Under the pieces are notes generated by a model that saw nothing but the letters and a program-made list of their open reading frames with translations, did not search any database and was not told the DNA's origin. From the NCBI GenBank assembly GCA_037447655.1, contig JBBHKE010000589.1, positions 374,001-438,000 on the forward strand: a DNA stretch of 64,000 nt, given 5' to 3'. This DNA comes from Zygnema cylindricum. Its lineage: Eukaryota; Streptophyta; Zygnematophyceae; Zygnematales; Zygnemataceae. Positions 46,419 to 59,070 of this stretch are shown in pieces. Within the stretch, counting starts at the first letter, position 1. Each line of letters opens with the position of its first letter. A program made the position numbers and the translations under genes.

Positions 46419-48423
46419 TCACGCTCCATCATTACTAGTCTCGTTATCGGGCTTTCCAGTATCAGCCTTCTCCAACAAGTCTTGAACAGTCACTTGTGCC
46501 TCACCATTCTCTTTTGTTTCCGCATTCATTTCAGATAAATGTGTTTCACTACCTGCATCAACCTTCTCCTCCTCCTTTTCCTTCTCCTCCTCCTTCTCCT
46601 TCTCCTCCTCCTTTGCCTCCTCCTCCTTCTCCTTGACCTGCTCTTGTACCGCATCCTCGGCAGCTTCCTGGGCAATTTCCGACTCGGCTTCCAAAACTGG
46701 AGCATAGTATTCCCGATGAGACTCCATACATGTCTTCATTTTTACTGTGGCTTCCAAACAGTGGTCAAAAACCTCCGTTCCTTCTGTTCGAGCAGAATCA
46801 ACACAAGCATCCCAAGCTATAAACTCCTCTCTACAAGGACCACCTTTCATGAACTGACAAAACGGACACTCATCCTCGTCAACCTCCTCTGACGCTTTTA
46901 CAGGTGTCGTATCTCCCTTATCCTCCACACCTGTTGCCTCTTCCTTGTTATCCTCATTACTCGTTCCATCTTCTTTCTTAGAAAACTCACTCGCCAGTTC
47001 AGATGCACTTTGTATAAGATTAGTAGTTTCCTCGATAACATCGGAAACAACTTCAACTGTCTTACTTATCGCGCCAGAAACTCCTTCTCCAACACTTCCC
47101 AAAGTATGTTCAGTACTACTTTCTTCAGACTGCTTCTGATCTGGCCCAAGACTGGCCTCCTCTTGTTTACCCTCCAAACTCTCCTCACTAGGTTTTGCCT
47201 CCGACTTTCCTTTGAACTTCTCGACTTCTTCCTCGATCAAACTTTCTGCGTCAGACACGTCTCCTTTAACGTTCTCAGTAAATTCCTCCACCGAACTTTC
47301 TGCATCAGGTACACCTTCCTTAACCTTCTCAACACTTTCCTCTACGGAAATTTCTGCGTCAGAAACACCTTCGAGCTTTTCAACAAATTCCTCTATTGAA
47401 CCTTTTGTATCAGACACAACTTCTTTAACCTTGTCCACAAATTCCTCGCCCAGACTTTTTGCATCAGATATAACTTCTTCAACCTTTTCGACAACTTCCT
47501 CGAACACAGGGGCAGAAACTTCTACAACCTCTTCCTCCAGTTTGTGGAGCTTATCTGTTAACAGTTTTGTAGTTTCATTTACTGCTCCATGAGGATCACC
47601 TGAGAGAGCAATATAAATCACAGAATCAAAAAGACGGGAAATTATCATCCACTACAGGACAACAATGATTGGTTGATGAAGATCCCTAACAAAATATTAT
47701 TTTTACAGACGATTTTCATACACACAAGCTTTAAAATTTGAAAAAAATGATGGTTAAGATTTTGCATTATGAAAAGATATGCAAAGATTGGTGCATTTGC
47801 AAGGGAAAGGACTCCATCACATAATGGAAAAACAGGGAAGTTCAACATACACTTATTCTTCTATTTGCTGTTAACACTTATTTGAACATTAACTTCTATT
47901 TTATCAAAGATGAGTTTTTGAGCCTAGAAACTTTTGGTTGCAAATAATGTCGGCTGTCATTGAAAAAATCTAAGGAGTGGTTATTAGGGTTAAGGAAAAA
48001 CATAAGGTGTCAGTTTCTATTCCATAAAGATCAGTGTACGGATAATTTCTATCTCAAACGGGTATAATCCATTCACAAGTAAATCAAAAAACCATTTCGA
48101 ACAAATAAGAGTACAAATAAATGAAAAACAAACATAAAAAGAGAAGAGACATAGTACTCACCTGAAGCCCATCTTTCAAAAATGAGTGCTGCAGAAGAAA
48201 GACCTAATGTTCCAATCAAAAAAGGAGTTCCTCTTCCTTCGGAAAACTCGGATTTGATGTGAGAAAATAAGCTCGGAAAATTATTTGTACTTACTCTCCT
48301 TTCCGTACTCATGTAACGACGTGACAGAGCCCCTGCTTCCCCATTGGTTGCAGTATTTCCTGCAATAAGTCGGCGGAATAAGACACGTGTCGTTCCTTGC
48401 GCTTGTCGGCATTTTGCAAACAT
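46419..48423 (-). CDS. GCK-domain, twin Cx9C mitochondrial protein
   Basis: Two exons, 48423-48162 and 47599-46419, give 480 residues. The N-terminus is basic and Ser/Thr-rich with few acids (MFAKCRQAQGTTRVLFRRLI), fitting a mitochondrial presequence. One hydrophobic segment follows (GTPFLIGTLGLSSAALIF, about 65-82). Residues about 121-217 form roughly six tandem repeats of about 18 residues (EEFVDKVKEVVSDTKGSI type). The GCK domain at about 332-390 holds CPFC, then C-x9-C (343, 353) and C-x9-C (368, 378), the twin Cx9C pattern of proteins oxidised by the Mia40/Erv1 relay in the intermembrane space. An acidic E/K-rich tail ends it. I infer an inner-membrane-anchored intermembrane-space protein; its specific role is unknown to me. 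Confidence 0.88.
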
Positions 48424-48916
48424 CTTAATGTCCGTACTAAAACAAATGACAAAGCATAATAGGAAGGAAAGGGAAAAGATAGATCAATACTAGAAGATAT
48501 CTAAGCAAAAATGAGTTATAATGAGAAACCTAGAATGGTTAAAACTAAAGAAAAGACTTCGATTCTAAACACAACATACTAAAGAAGAAAAAATAGTCAA
48601 AGGTATCGGTGGTAGTATTACTAGTATCTATTTTCTCTCACTGAAAAGAAAGAAAGAAAAAGAGAAAATGGCATTCTTTGCTTAAGTTCTTCAGTTCTTG
48701 TAGTTTCATAAACTTCGGAGAAGTGAGAGGTCTCGGTTTCCGTGACGTGACATATCGAACCGTACACGATGACGGCATGACCGACAAACTCATCGAAAAC
48801 GACAGAAAACTTAAGACAGCTCACATGGAATGGTTAAAACTGGCAGTATCGTCATATCGTATCGCAAAATCGCAATCTCTCTACGATGTCATAATAGGGC
48901 TGTAACGAGTCCAGAG

Positions 48917-50740
48917 ATCGCAAAAGTCAAAATTTCCGATACCCGAATTCGACATTTTATTTTTTTTCAAAATCTTACACGACGCCCGACCGGGTTATGT
49001 CACGCTCCTAAATTGTTAACCGTTACCCGAAATGCGTTTACGAAATTCAAAGTTAACCGAAACTCGATTTCTCGCAACTACCCGTACCCGCCCCTACCCG
49101 AAAAGTACAGAATTACAACGCTCATTGTTATAAGCGTTTAGCATTAATTAGTGTTGATGAAAAATTATGATTAATAACACTATTTAATACAAGGAGACGT
49201 GGCAGGTTGTAGTCCACGTTTTTAAATAACGTTGTTAACTCTATTTTGTGATTTAACGTTGTAAATAGTAGCGATTTCTTAACACTAATAACAATGAGCG
49301 GTGTAGTGGTACATCTCCCTTTGCAAAAAAACAGTTCGTGTACCTCTTCTTATTACTCTTTTGTCTTTTTGCATTTAATTGTCATCTACAACCGTCACAA
49401 ATTACACCCACGTCTACATCCGTCACAATTTAAAGTAACGATTTCATTTCTTTACATACGAATGCTCTAAAAGTAGTACGGAGAATCTTCGCTAAAAACA
49501 AAGTTATAAGATTAAAGTTTCGGTTAAATGCGAAATTACCCTTAGTACCGTGTCAGATTTGTGACGCTAATCATGATGTCATGTACTTCCACGATACTAA
49601 GAGTACAAAGTACAATAATGTTGGATAGTATAGATAGTACAAAACTTTCGTTTTTTTTCGTTTTTTGCTTACCCGACCGTAACCGATTTTTTGTTTGTGA
49701 ATCAACCGCCCGAATCCGCATGGCCCCCCAAATTTGGCAACCGAATCCGTTCCGGATCCGACGCGGGCGGTCAGTTAAAGGTGAGTTACGGTTTCGGTTA
49801 ACTGTTTGCGACCTCTGGCCCAAAACCCCCCCGCTTTATGTCATGCTCCTAAATTGTTAACCGGTACCCGATACGCGTTTAAGTAAAAAAAAATAGCCGA
49901 AACTCGATTTCTTGCGACTACCCATACTCGCCCGTACTCGAATACGTACAAAATTAATGGTACATCTCCCTCATACCTTCCACCATACTAAGAGCACAGA
50001 GTACAATAATGTTGGATAGTATGGACAATATTGTACTTTACATTATTGTAGTCGAACGTCCCTGCGAAACCTTCATTTTTTTTTCGTTTTTGCTTACCCC
50101 GCCGTACCCGAATTTGTTTTGTTTTTTTTGAATCATCTGGCCGAATCCGGCCGGCCCCCAAAATTTGGCACCCGAATCCGTTCCGGATCCGACGCGGGGC
50201 GGGCGGGAACCGGTCGAGTATGGATTCGGGTATCCGATTGCGACCTTTGCTAGGGTACCCGGATCCGTACTCGACCGGTACCCGCCCACCCGCATCGGAG
50301 CCGGAACAGATTCGGGTGCCAAATTATGGGGGCCAATTGGATTCGGGCGGGTGATTCAGAAAAAAAATAAAAAATAGGGTACGGTTGGGTAAGCAAAAGA
50401 CGAACAAAATTGAAGGTTTTGTACTGTCCATACTATCCAACATTATTGTACTTTCTACTCTTGGTATCATGGAAAGTATGAGGGAGATGTACCATTAATT
50501 TTGTACATATTCGGGTACAAGCGGGTACGGGTAGTCACGAGAAATCGAGTTTTGGTTTAACTTTTATTTTCCTAAACGCTTATCGGGTAACGGCTAACAA
50601 TTTAGGAGCGTGAGATAACCTGGTCGGGTATCGGGTGTTCAGAGATAACCTGGTCGGGTATCGGGTGTTCAGATTTTGAAAAAAAAAAATTGTCGGTGTC
50701 GGGTACCTCAAATTTTGACTTTTTCGACATCTGCCGAGTC
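48917..50740. mobile_element. Long inverted-repeat element with nested insertions
   Basis: The left arm (AAAAGTCAAAATTTCCGATA, then GCTCCTAAATTGTTAACCG) recurs inverted at 50560-50735. A large internal palindrome has arms at about 49830-50010 and 50420-50610, marked by TACAATAATGTTGGATAGTA and its inverse. About 49590-49830 is a second, direct copy of 49975-50210. The sequence is rich in ACCCG words. A TA-flanked MITE (49116) and a PIF-like end fragment (49440-49541) are nested. A 30-base direct repeat (AGATAACCTGGTCGGGTATC) lies at 50611 and 50643. Superfamily and true ends are uncertain. Confidence 0.6.
49116..49303. mobile_element. TA-flanked MITE, short form, nested
   Basis: Left end CAACGCTCATTGTTAT and right end AATAACAATGAGCGGTG are inverted repeats flanked by TA (49114-49115 and 49304-49305). 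The family core appears reversed (GAGACGTGGCAGGTTGTAGT). Confidence 0.8.
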
Positions 50741-53062
50741 TGCGGAGTTGGAGTTTGAGCGTATCGCCGATCCTGTTCATGAAATCGGTTAGGGATCTGA
50801 AACATGTAATACCATTGAAGAAATTTTGAAATAGTAATTTTGAAAGTTTGATGCTTGCCCCCTGCTGCTGCTGCTGTTTGTAGTACATTTCCCGTCACCG
50901 TTGTTATTAACACTAACTCTGTTGCGGATCTTCTTTTAACCAGAAACCATAAAATAGTGTTAATAACAATACTTGATAAGACGACATTAAAAAAACCACA
51001 ATTGTAAGCCATCTGACTACATGATGACAAAAAATAAAAGGCAACGACAAAATGGAAAAACCAAATTACACTGGTAATTGTAACAACTTACAGTAATTAT
51101 AATGATCGTCAACGATCTCACATTTCGATCATGCTTTTGAACCTAGATAGCCTAAACTTCGCGTTAGGTCATTAAAATCTCCCATTTCACTGAAAGCTTG
51201 TTTGAAATAACAATAATGGTCAGTTTATGGCTGCCATAGGTATCGCTGTATGATAGCCATAACGCATAGCAGATAGCAAGTACAGATATTCATATATACA
51301 TACACATGTGCCAAACCCCAATCAGTGCTTTGAAGATGCAACAAACAGAATGGTCAAGACAAAACAGTTTGCACGAGACCATCATAAGACAGGATGAAAG
51401 ACTTGTCAGCATTCATTCGGTACTTTTCGCTAGAGTTTCGAATTGTTTCGATGCTTTTTTGTTTGTTATTCTTTTCTGCGTCCTTTGTCAGTTCATTATT
51501 TTTCTCAGTTAGTCTCGTTAGCATTGCCTTTATTTATTTTGCTTGCTTGTTTTTGTGCCAGTTCTTCACCTTTGTTTTTGTTTCATGTCCTCGTATGGAT
51601 TGCGGGGTTTTAACTAAGCTTGGTTTATTTTTGAAGTAGACTGCAGTGTAACCTTGACCCATGGCATCTAGTCTTTTAGTCATAAAGAGGCTTCAAAGGC
51701 AAAAGTGAATACTACCACAAAATTAACCATTTATAACACAGGTTAACCACTTGGTCCCCGAAAACTGATATCTTTACAAGAACAGCCACTGACACTGATT
51801 CACTAACACCGATTTTTATCAGCTTCCTTGCGATTTGATTGGGATCGATAACTTTCTCCCTCGCATGATGGGGATGGTCGTGACAATAACATACATAAAG
51901 ATGATAAAGACAATAACATACTAGTTACCCAAGCATGACTCGGAGCAATTTCCAGCAAGTAAATGGAGACAAATTAACTCTCATGGTAGAAAACAAGTTC
52001 CATGAAGACCTACTTCCGTTAACGCTAATGAAAAGAAATTTAATATAGGGCAGTTTTAGGTCAAACCACAATTGTTCCAGTTCAAAATTACATATTCACA
52101 TCAACCGGATCAGCTTGTAGAAGGGTAACAGATTGGCAATTACTACTGAAAGGGTCCACAGATCCATGAAGAAAAGGTACACCTCAAAATCTGCAAACAA
52201 AAACACCCTCAATACTGTGGTACTTATTGCCGTACCCAAAAACAAAACCACAAGTAACCATCCTCGCTAAATATCATTGCAAGAATGTTAAGAGTTCATG
52301 TATTCATCATAATGCATCAAAGATACGACCAAAAACATAAAAGATCACTCACAAAAACAAATAAAAAACTGCAAGAAAAACTTTTACACTAAATAGCATC
52401 TTGCTTATATGCCCACTTATGCTGGGTACTGGCAATCATCAACTTCATGGGACGTGACGGTTCTAAGTAACAATTTTACAGTGCCCATCTCGAATAGTGT
52501 AAAACATTTTTTAAGGCAGTCAAATGCATTCAGCTTTGTGATCGACCGTTGGATTTGTTTTCAAAGGCAAGCAATGAAAAAGTAACGGTCGTATCTTTCA
52601 ATCGTGATGTCCCGATTGAAAATCGGAAAAATGTGTGATGAGAAAAAAGTACTTCGAATGCCCTAAAAACATGTGACACTAATAGCGATGACACTAATAG
52701 GGATGGGCAGTCTACTGAAGTGCCACTACTTAGTCGCCGTAAAATCACAAAAACAAATAACATGTGCGAATTACGATCGGTTGAAAAACCTAAGTCTCTC
52801 AGTCCACTCTCCAGTCAGTCAGACATTCTTTAGCCAATCAGAAGACACTGGTTCTATTCATGCAAAAGACAAAATTTATCTTACACTGGACAGAAAACCT
52901 GGTAAACACAAAATTACCCTTTTCTACAGGTATACAGCATCAAATACTTGTATAAATGCAGTTTTCTAGAGAAGACCTAATTTGTTAAAGCATGGTCTCC
53001 ACACTAACCGTTCTTCTAAAAAACTGTTTAAGATTCAACATGACTCCATGGACTTATCACTA
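50741..53062. other. Gene-free stretch
   Basis: AT-rich sequence with a CTG-type triplet run near 50860-50875. A partial TA-family end lies at about 52676-52712 (CACTAATAGCGATGACACTA). Open frames here are hydrophobic or Ser-rich with no recognisable domain. Confidence 0.35.
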
Positions 53063-53263
53063 CACTGCCCATTGTCATTAGAGTTAATGACACTCATGCA
53101 GTCCGACTTTTTTTTGGCCGAAAATTCATAAAATAGTGTTAACAACACTATTTGAGGGAGTGGACTACAATCTGCCACGTCTCCTTGAACTAGATTAGTT
53201 TTATATATCCTAGTTTCGCATTGATACTAATAAAATCCTCAATGCTAATAACGATGGGCAGTG
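53063..53263. mobile_element. TA-flanked MITE, short form
   Basis: Left end CACTGCCCATTGTCATTAG and right end GCTAATAACGATGGGCAGTG are inverted repeats flanked by TA (53061-53062 and 53264-53265). The core GTGGACTACAATCTGCCACG is present. Confidence 0.85.
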
Positions 53264-53265
53264 TA

Positions 53266-53446
53266 CTAGAGTTAGCAAATTTTTGGTGTTAATCCCCTTG
53301 TTCGATTTAACTACACTAAATTACATCTTGCAGTGTGGCTTATTATGGGCCATGTAACTTAATAGAGTTATTAACACTGCTTAGCAACTTTATGCGTTTG
53401 GGTAAAACAAAAATACAGTGGTTAACTATATTAGTGATGGACAGTG
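53266..53446. mobile_element. TA-flanked MITE, second subfamily, abutting the HSBP stop
   Basis: It follows the previous copy directly, sharing its TA, and ends TTAGTGATGGACAGTG before TA (53447-53448). The interior matches 33953 and 36048 (TTAACTACACTAAATTAC, GGGCCATGTAACTTA). The left terminal repeat is mostly lost. Confidence 0.7.
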
Positions 53447-53453
53447 TACCTTT

Positions 53454-55745
53454 TCACGGTCGAGGCACAGGAGAAGCTGCCCCTGTTGGTTGGGTCTCGA
53501 CCTCTTTCACCAAATCTCCAATGCTCCTCTCCAATTCGTCGATCCGGGATCCCATTTCGTCCAGTGTCCAAAAGTGAAGTTAAGGCATACTTCCAACAAC
53601 ATTCGAGTGTCATTCCTTGCTTGAGGTTTTCAATTGAATCATCTGTGAAATGTTTTTCCTTTACTTTTTATAAAATTGTTTATACAAAAAACTAAAGCAA
53701 CTACAACGCAAAATGCTATGACAGAGTGAATGATATTCATAGTTGACGCTCCATAGGTTCTAAAGATAGTGAGGAATCAAAAAATAATGAAAACCAAATA
53801 TTGAAAGCCATTATATTCAGACCCTGTCTTGTCATATTACTGATGAAAGTAAAACCAACTTTAATGATTTTGTAATGAGAACAGTGCTCTGACGAAGTTG
53901 ACACATTACAATGCAGGTATCTATGAGTGAAGACGGGAATGTCCAATTAGTAAAATAAAGGTTGAAATATGTCCTTCCAATTCCTAGATTCTTACTATAA
54001 TGTATAATCTAAAAGGTTTAGGGCCTCTGCCCAAACAATTGGGTATCTCATATTTATTCCAATTCCCATCTCCCCTAAGACTAAACAAAAACAATATCTG
54101 TACCTTAAACAGACAGATACACCTGGTATAAGTTTTACTCATTCAACAATGGAAAAGGATATTTTTGGAAATAATTGAGTCAGACATAGTTTGGAAACGC
54201 GATTGCTGTAAACAACAATTTCCATCACAAGTTCTCCAAGTTAACAACAGCGTTTAGCATATTAAAAAACTGCTCACCATTAGAGCATAAAACTAGGTTA
54301 ATCCGAATCCTAATTTAGGTGATGCCAGAGAATTTACCTTTTAGGTTAAAAATGTAATGGTGGTAAATCCATACATGAAAATGTGCAAATTGGTATTCCT
54401 AAAAAAGCTTGAGGACATGCTAAAAAATCCACACTAGTTAACAGATGATACAGTATGGACAGGGTATGCACCAACAACATTAAGGAATGTTAAGCAGTTA
54501 CTATGTTCTTCTCAATGTTTAACATTAAACATGACTAAGGAGTTCAGATGACCAACTACTTGTCTTCTACTTTACACAGCAGGTAGAAATGGTAACAAAT
54601 AACCCCGAGTAACTCACCATTTGTTGAAGCAAATTTTGTACCTGCATAAAAAATGCAAAAAATCATTTCAACAACGCAATCAATTTACCGAAACAAATTT
54701 GCACCCAAACCATTCCCAACATGAATGCAAAGCTATTCTGACACCTATAGAAACAATATAAAAGTAAACCAATATGTTTACTGTAATATTGAAATGAGCA
54801 AATATTTAAGGAGCCTGTGCCACCCACTCCTTGTTCGAGGAGCTTATGGTCACTTTACACCATACATTATTCTTTCTTTGCATAACAAATTGCTATATGA
54901 ATTATTTTGGTCTCGTAAAGTTGGTCTTCTTTCAACTTCTTAAGAAACTTATGCCAACAGCCTGTCTACCTCACCCAGGCTTTTATGGGTGTGATTCAAA
55001 CAGATTTTGTAGAAGGTTCACTTGACCAAAAAATAAATAAATAAAAAATTGGCGTGTCCTCTTTCTAAGCTTCAACCTTTTTCCATGGAGGTTAATTTGT
55101 TTAATTCCGAAACAAAAACCGTTATCTTTTGGAGACATGGGAAAGGATCAGGGGTCACACTTGATCGTCAAAAAATGAGTTGCTTAGGATGAAAGTACCA
55201 ATTCAAGGCCTTCAAATGAGTGACAGGTTGTTTCAAACTGTTCAAATGGTCATATCTCCTCTTCTTATCAGCAACTAAACCTGAAATTTGGTAAGGAGTC
55301 ATCTCCAAGCCATTGACAGGAGACAGTTTAAAGGACAGAAAAGGACATCTTATAACCAGTCCTTTAGTCTCTCACTTTTAAAAGACAAAATGAAGCCTCT
55401 CCTACAAAAGGCAGTAATAAAACAGCTTCATGTAATTTCAGATGGGAATGCAATTAAGGTCCAGAGGATTTACAAAAACAGTGAGGTCTGCAGTATTCTG
55501 TACGGCAATAGAATCAGTTCCCTCTGGTTTTGATTCTCCCTTTGTTTCCTGCAGATTATAAATCACAAAATCAGACGATCAATTTATTCAGGATCCTGTT
55601 CAAAGAGTGATGCATGGCTTAAAAGCAAAAGCAGAGGAAGGACACATAGAAATTTGAACCGTGCACACCTTAAGTTTATGTACGCTCAAACAAATGAAAT
55701 AACAAGTTCACACACCTGACTAGCAGGAGCCTCTGCGGATGCCAT
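53454..55745 (-). CDS. HSBP: Heat shock factor binding protein (HSBP)
   Basis: HSBP is a small coiled-coil protein that binds heat shock factor trimers and damps the heat-shock response. Five exons in coding order, 55745-55716, 55548-55474, 54641-54618 (a 24-base microexon), 54205-54163 and 53563-53454, give 93 residues with unbroken phase. The core is ADLTVFVQNLLQQM, QSRFQTMSDSIISK and MDEMGSRIDELERSIGDLV, a heptad coiled coil matching HSBP throughout. The N-terminal 27 residues and the tail ending SPVPRP are disordered. The first three introns are GT-AG. The last (54162-53564, 599 bases) starts ATATCCTTTTCC and ends AC, with TGCCTTAAC 16 bases before the end, so it fits a U12-type AT-AC intron. 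The stop (TGA) lies a few bases from a MITE. Confidence 0.95.
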
Positions 55746-56720
55746 AATCGACGCTTCCCGTTAACTCCAACTCAAAACTGTCATACAAAGCTGTACTTTT
55801 CAAAAGCTGTTGTTACCACACATTTCCCCCACCCAGTCGAGTCAATTACAATTTATGATTACAGACTGCTTTGACTCTCAAGACCTATCTCTTGTCTTTT
55901 TGAGTTATGTCTCTGTCTCCTCTCTTGAACCCTTAAATTCATAGCTTCTCTCTTTCTCTTCGTACTTCTGCCTCAAAAGTACGATGTATGAACCTAAAAA
56001 GTACGAAATTAGGTCACAGTTACGCCTCTCCCAATCCAAACCACTTCCTTCGTTCAAACATACCTTGATTCGAGACAGACAGGTTGACTGTTCTCACTCT
56101 GGTGCTCCGTTCCAAGCTTGTAAAAACGAATAGACAAAAGGGAGAGCAAATAGACCGATAATTCGAAAAAAGTTAAAGAAATTTGCTCAATAAAAGCTGT
56201 ATGAACTATGAAGTTGAATGTAAGATTGCTGGCAAGTTCGTTTCGTTTCCCGAGAATTAGGGTACGTCCCCATGTGTTAAAGTATCTACTTTTCCCTGTC
56301 TTTTTTGCCCTAAAATTCAGGGAACTTTGACAAAAAAATTAGCCGTACGATAACATCATGTTTACCAAAGTACAGTGAACCATAGTTCAAAAGTAGGCTT
56401 TTCTATGGTAGGCCTTTGGTAGGCGCACAAAACTTTGCACAAAACTCGCGCAACGTAGGCATACTGTATGTGTGTGCGTCGTGCACACTCCTGTACAAAC
56501 GTCCAAATCTGACGTAAGATCAAAGTACAGCGCACGCCGCCGGACGAATTTTTTTAGCGAACTGACACGGCGTAGGATGACATTCCGTGGGGAAAAAAAC
56601 CGGGAAAAAAACCGGGAAAAAAAAAAAAACGCGGACGGGCAACCAAACAAAATTTCGAAATAATTGCGAAAATGAGCGCGGTGGAGAGCGGTGAGAGTGC
56701 GACGACGAACCCCACTTTTA
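55746..56720. other. HSBP upstream region
   Basis: Probable HSBP promoter and 5' UTR, with pyrimidine-rich stretches at 55905-55970. A solo terminal repeat of the GGGTACGTCCCCATG family (compare 58259) lies at about 56264-56278 after TTA. The minus-strand frame at 56387-56920 overlaps MITE sequence and has no recognisable domain. Confidence 0.4.
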
Positions 56721-57456
56721 GGGTGACGTTCCATTAGGCGAAAAGTGGGATTCGTTACTGGACGTCGTACGTTTTCGTATAGTGCTGTACAAAGCCGTAG
56801 CATTTTTATTTTTTTTTTGTCAGCCGAAACATCGTTACTGGAAAGCTGTCGGGAAGCTCCAATGATGTAGGCGTAATTCCTGACCGTTGGATGTTTCACA
56901 TTTTGAGATCCGCGAAGCAATCGAGCACATCATCTAGTGGCCCCCAACTCTACTCGGAGAGTTGGGGCCCACTAGATGATTTCCTTTGCTACACGTGAAA
57001 AGTAAAAAAAAAATCTACGTTGTACAAACGATCACAGTCATGCACGTCGTACATGCCATGTGCCTCCTACCACGTTGAATGCAGGTCAGGTGAATATATC
57101 CTCGCACGCTCCGTGTGACATCCAGCGACATTCGAAGTTTGTCGCGACCTTCAAGGTTTGTCGCGTCTTTTTGCTATTCTGTTTCGAAATTTTGATTTCC
57201 ATTTTCAAAATCAAAATCTAGCCAAAAACTTGATGTGTGAATCATTAATTACTTCTGGTGGTACAAAAATTTCGTAGAGATATTCCGTTTGTAGATTTTT
57301 TTAAAGATTTTTAGAATCCGGACTCTAACCTATGTGGCGCCTATCATAATTGAGAAAGGTTTGTTACTAGGCCGACACAATGGAGCGGACTTCCAGTAAA
57401 TTCTGCCAGTAGACTTGTCTCTACATTTATTGGGACCGCCTAGTGGAACGTCACCC
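56721..57456. mobile_element. PIF/Harbinger-like MITE
   Basis: Ends GGGTGACGTTCCATTAGGCG and CGCCTAGTGGAACGTCACCC are inverted repeats with one mismatch, flanked by TTA (56718-56720 and 57457-57459). It contains a hairpin with 23 bp arms at 56929-56980. Confidence 0.9.
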
Positions 57457-57481
57457 TTAGTCTAATGGAATTCTACCCTAA

Positions 57482-58136
57482 AGGCGAACGTCCATTAGAG
57501 GAAAAGTGGGGTTATTTCCTGGACGCCGTATGATTTGGTACAGATTTCTACCATATATATTTTTTTGTCAAACAAAACATGACGAAACATGTTAGCTGGA
57601 TGGCTCCAATGTTGTAGGCGTAAGTTTCAACCGTTGGATTCTTCACTTTTTTAGATTCGTGAAGCAATCTCGCACATCGTTCAGTGTGAAGAGACAGTTA
57701 GATGTAAAAAAAATATCCACCACGAACAAGCGATGAGAAACAAACGCGTCGTACACGCCATGTGCCTTCTGCCACAGTGTATGCAAGTCGACCGACATAT
57801 CATCGCGCGCTCATTCTGGCATCCACTGACCTTCAAAGTTTGCGGCGTTTTTTGCCATTTCGTTTCGAAATTTTGATTTTCAATTTCAAAATTAAAATTT
57901 GGTCGCAAAATTTTTGTACGAATCATTAACTATCTGTGGTCGTACAAATATTATGTACAGATTTTTAGTTTGAAGAATATTTTTAGATTTAAATAATCTA
58001 AAAACTAACATACATGGCGCCAATCATAATTGAGAAATGATAAATACTGGCACCACATAATGGAACGCCATGTCACTAAACACCAAAAATATACGTCTTC
58101 GCATGTTTACCGGGAGCGCCTAATGGAGAATAGGCC
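57482..58136. mobile_element. PIF/Harbinger-like MITE
   Basis: Ends AGGCGAACGTCCATTAGAGG and CGCCTAATGGAGAATAGGCC are flanked by TAA (57479-57481 and 58137-58139). It is closely related to 6307-6999 through the whole interior but lacks the central hairpin, keeping only one arm (CAGTGTGAAGAGAC). Confidence 0.8.
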
Positions 58137-58258
58137 TAATATGTTATTTTAGCGAAAAGTCAAAACTATGTGATACCGTGAGACGCCACGTACGGCGTGA
58201 ATTTTACTCGTAACTTCAAGGTAAACGCCCCAAAATGGAACCGCAAAATAAATACTAA

Positions 58259-59039
58259 GGGTATGTCCCCATGTTCTTGGAACTTAGCGAACTTACTTTG
58301 TTTTTTAGCGCGGATCCGCCGGACCCGGTTTTCAAGTGTCCCCATGTGTAATAGCATAATCGTAACTTACATTTGTGACGATTGTATAGGTCGACAATAC
58401 CTGTGACGGTTGTCAACGTCTACAATCTGTGTTATCGCACGTTATTTTTTGGAACTGCTTGTGACGTCGCATGTCTTACCGTGAAATTGTAGACGTAGCG
58501 CATTCCAGTCTGTGCAATTTCACAGATGAAAAAAATGTGTTTTGCCTTTGCGTATCCTGTCCGGTTGACGTGAAATGGCATCAGAATTTCGAAACCCCTG
58601 CAAAAAAAAAAATCCGTACTGAACGAAAACAGACAAAACCGAACAAATTGTGTACTTTTCTTCGTCGTATTGAACAGAAACGGACAAAACATAGCAAATT
58701 CTGTACTTTTCTTTGTCTTTAGAAATCGTATGAAATATTTTCGAAAATTACGGCACCTGCGAATGTATGTTCCTATTTGTTTATCGAAAAAAACCTAGTT
58801 TTAAAACACATCGCGCATGTGTTTTAAACGTAAGGTTGAAGATGACGTTTTTTGTCGTGGAAGTGGGTCGAAAAACACAAGACGACAAATTTTCGTACAT
58901 CCTAAGTTCGAGGATGTCGCAAATTGTACTTTACAAATTTGCGATTCCTTCGTACAATTGCAACTTAGGCAGTACCGCTCTAAGTTTTACAAGAAAACGA
59001 CAGAAAAAAACCCTTACTTACACACATGGGGACATACCC
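58259..59039. mobile_element. PIF/Harbinger-like MITE with a matching empty site at 5.69 kb
   Basis: Ends GGGTATGTCCCCATG and CATGGGGACATACCC are perfect inverses, flanked by TAA (58256-58258 and 59040-59042). A hairpin with 12 bp arms and CGCGC loop sits at 58800-58828. The flanking host sequence recurs unoccupied at 5583-5717 with TAA at 5694-5696. Confidence 0.92.
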
Positions 59040-59070
59040 TAATTCCGTAATGAATATAACTCATTATATA

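Noticed and set aside
46539-47592. Leu- and Ser/Thr-rich plus-strand frames
   Set aside because: They are antisense shadows of the acidic repeat-rich GCK gene.
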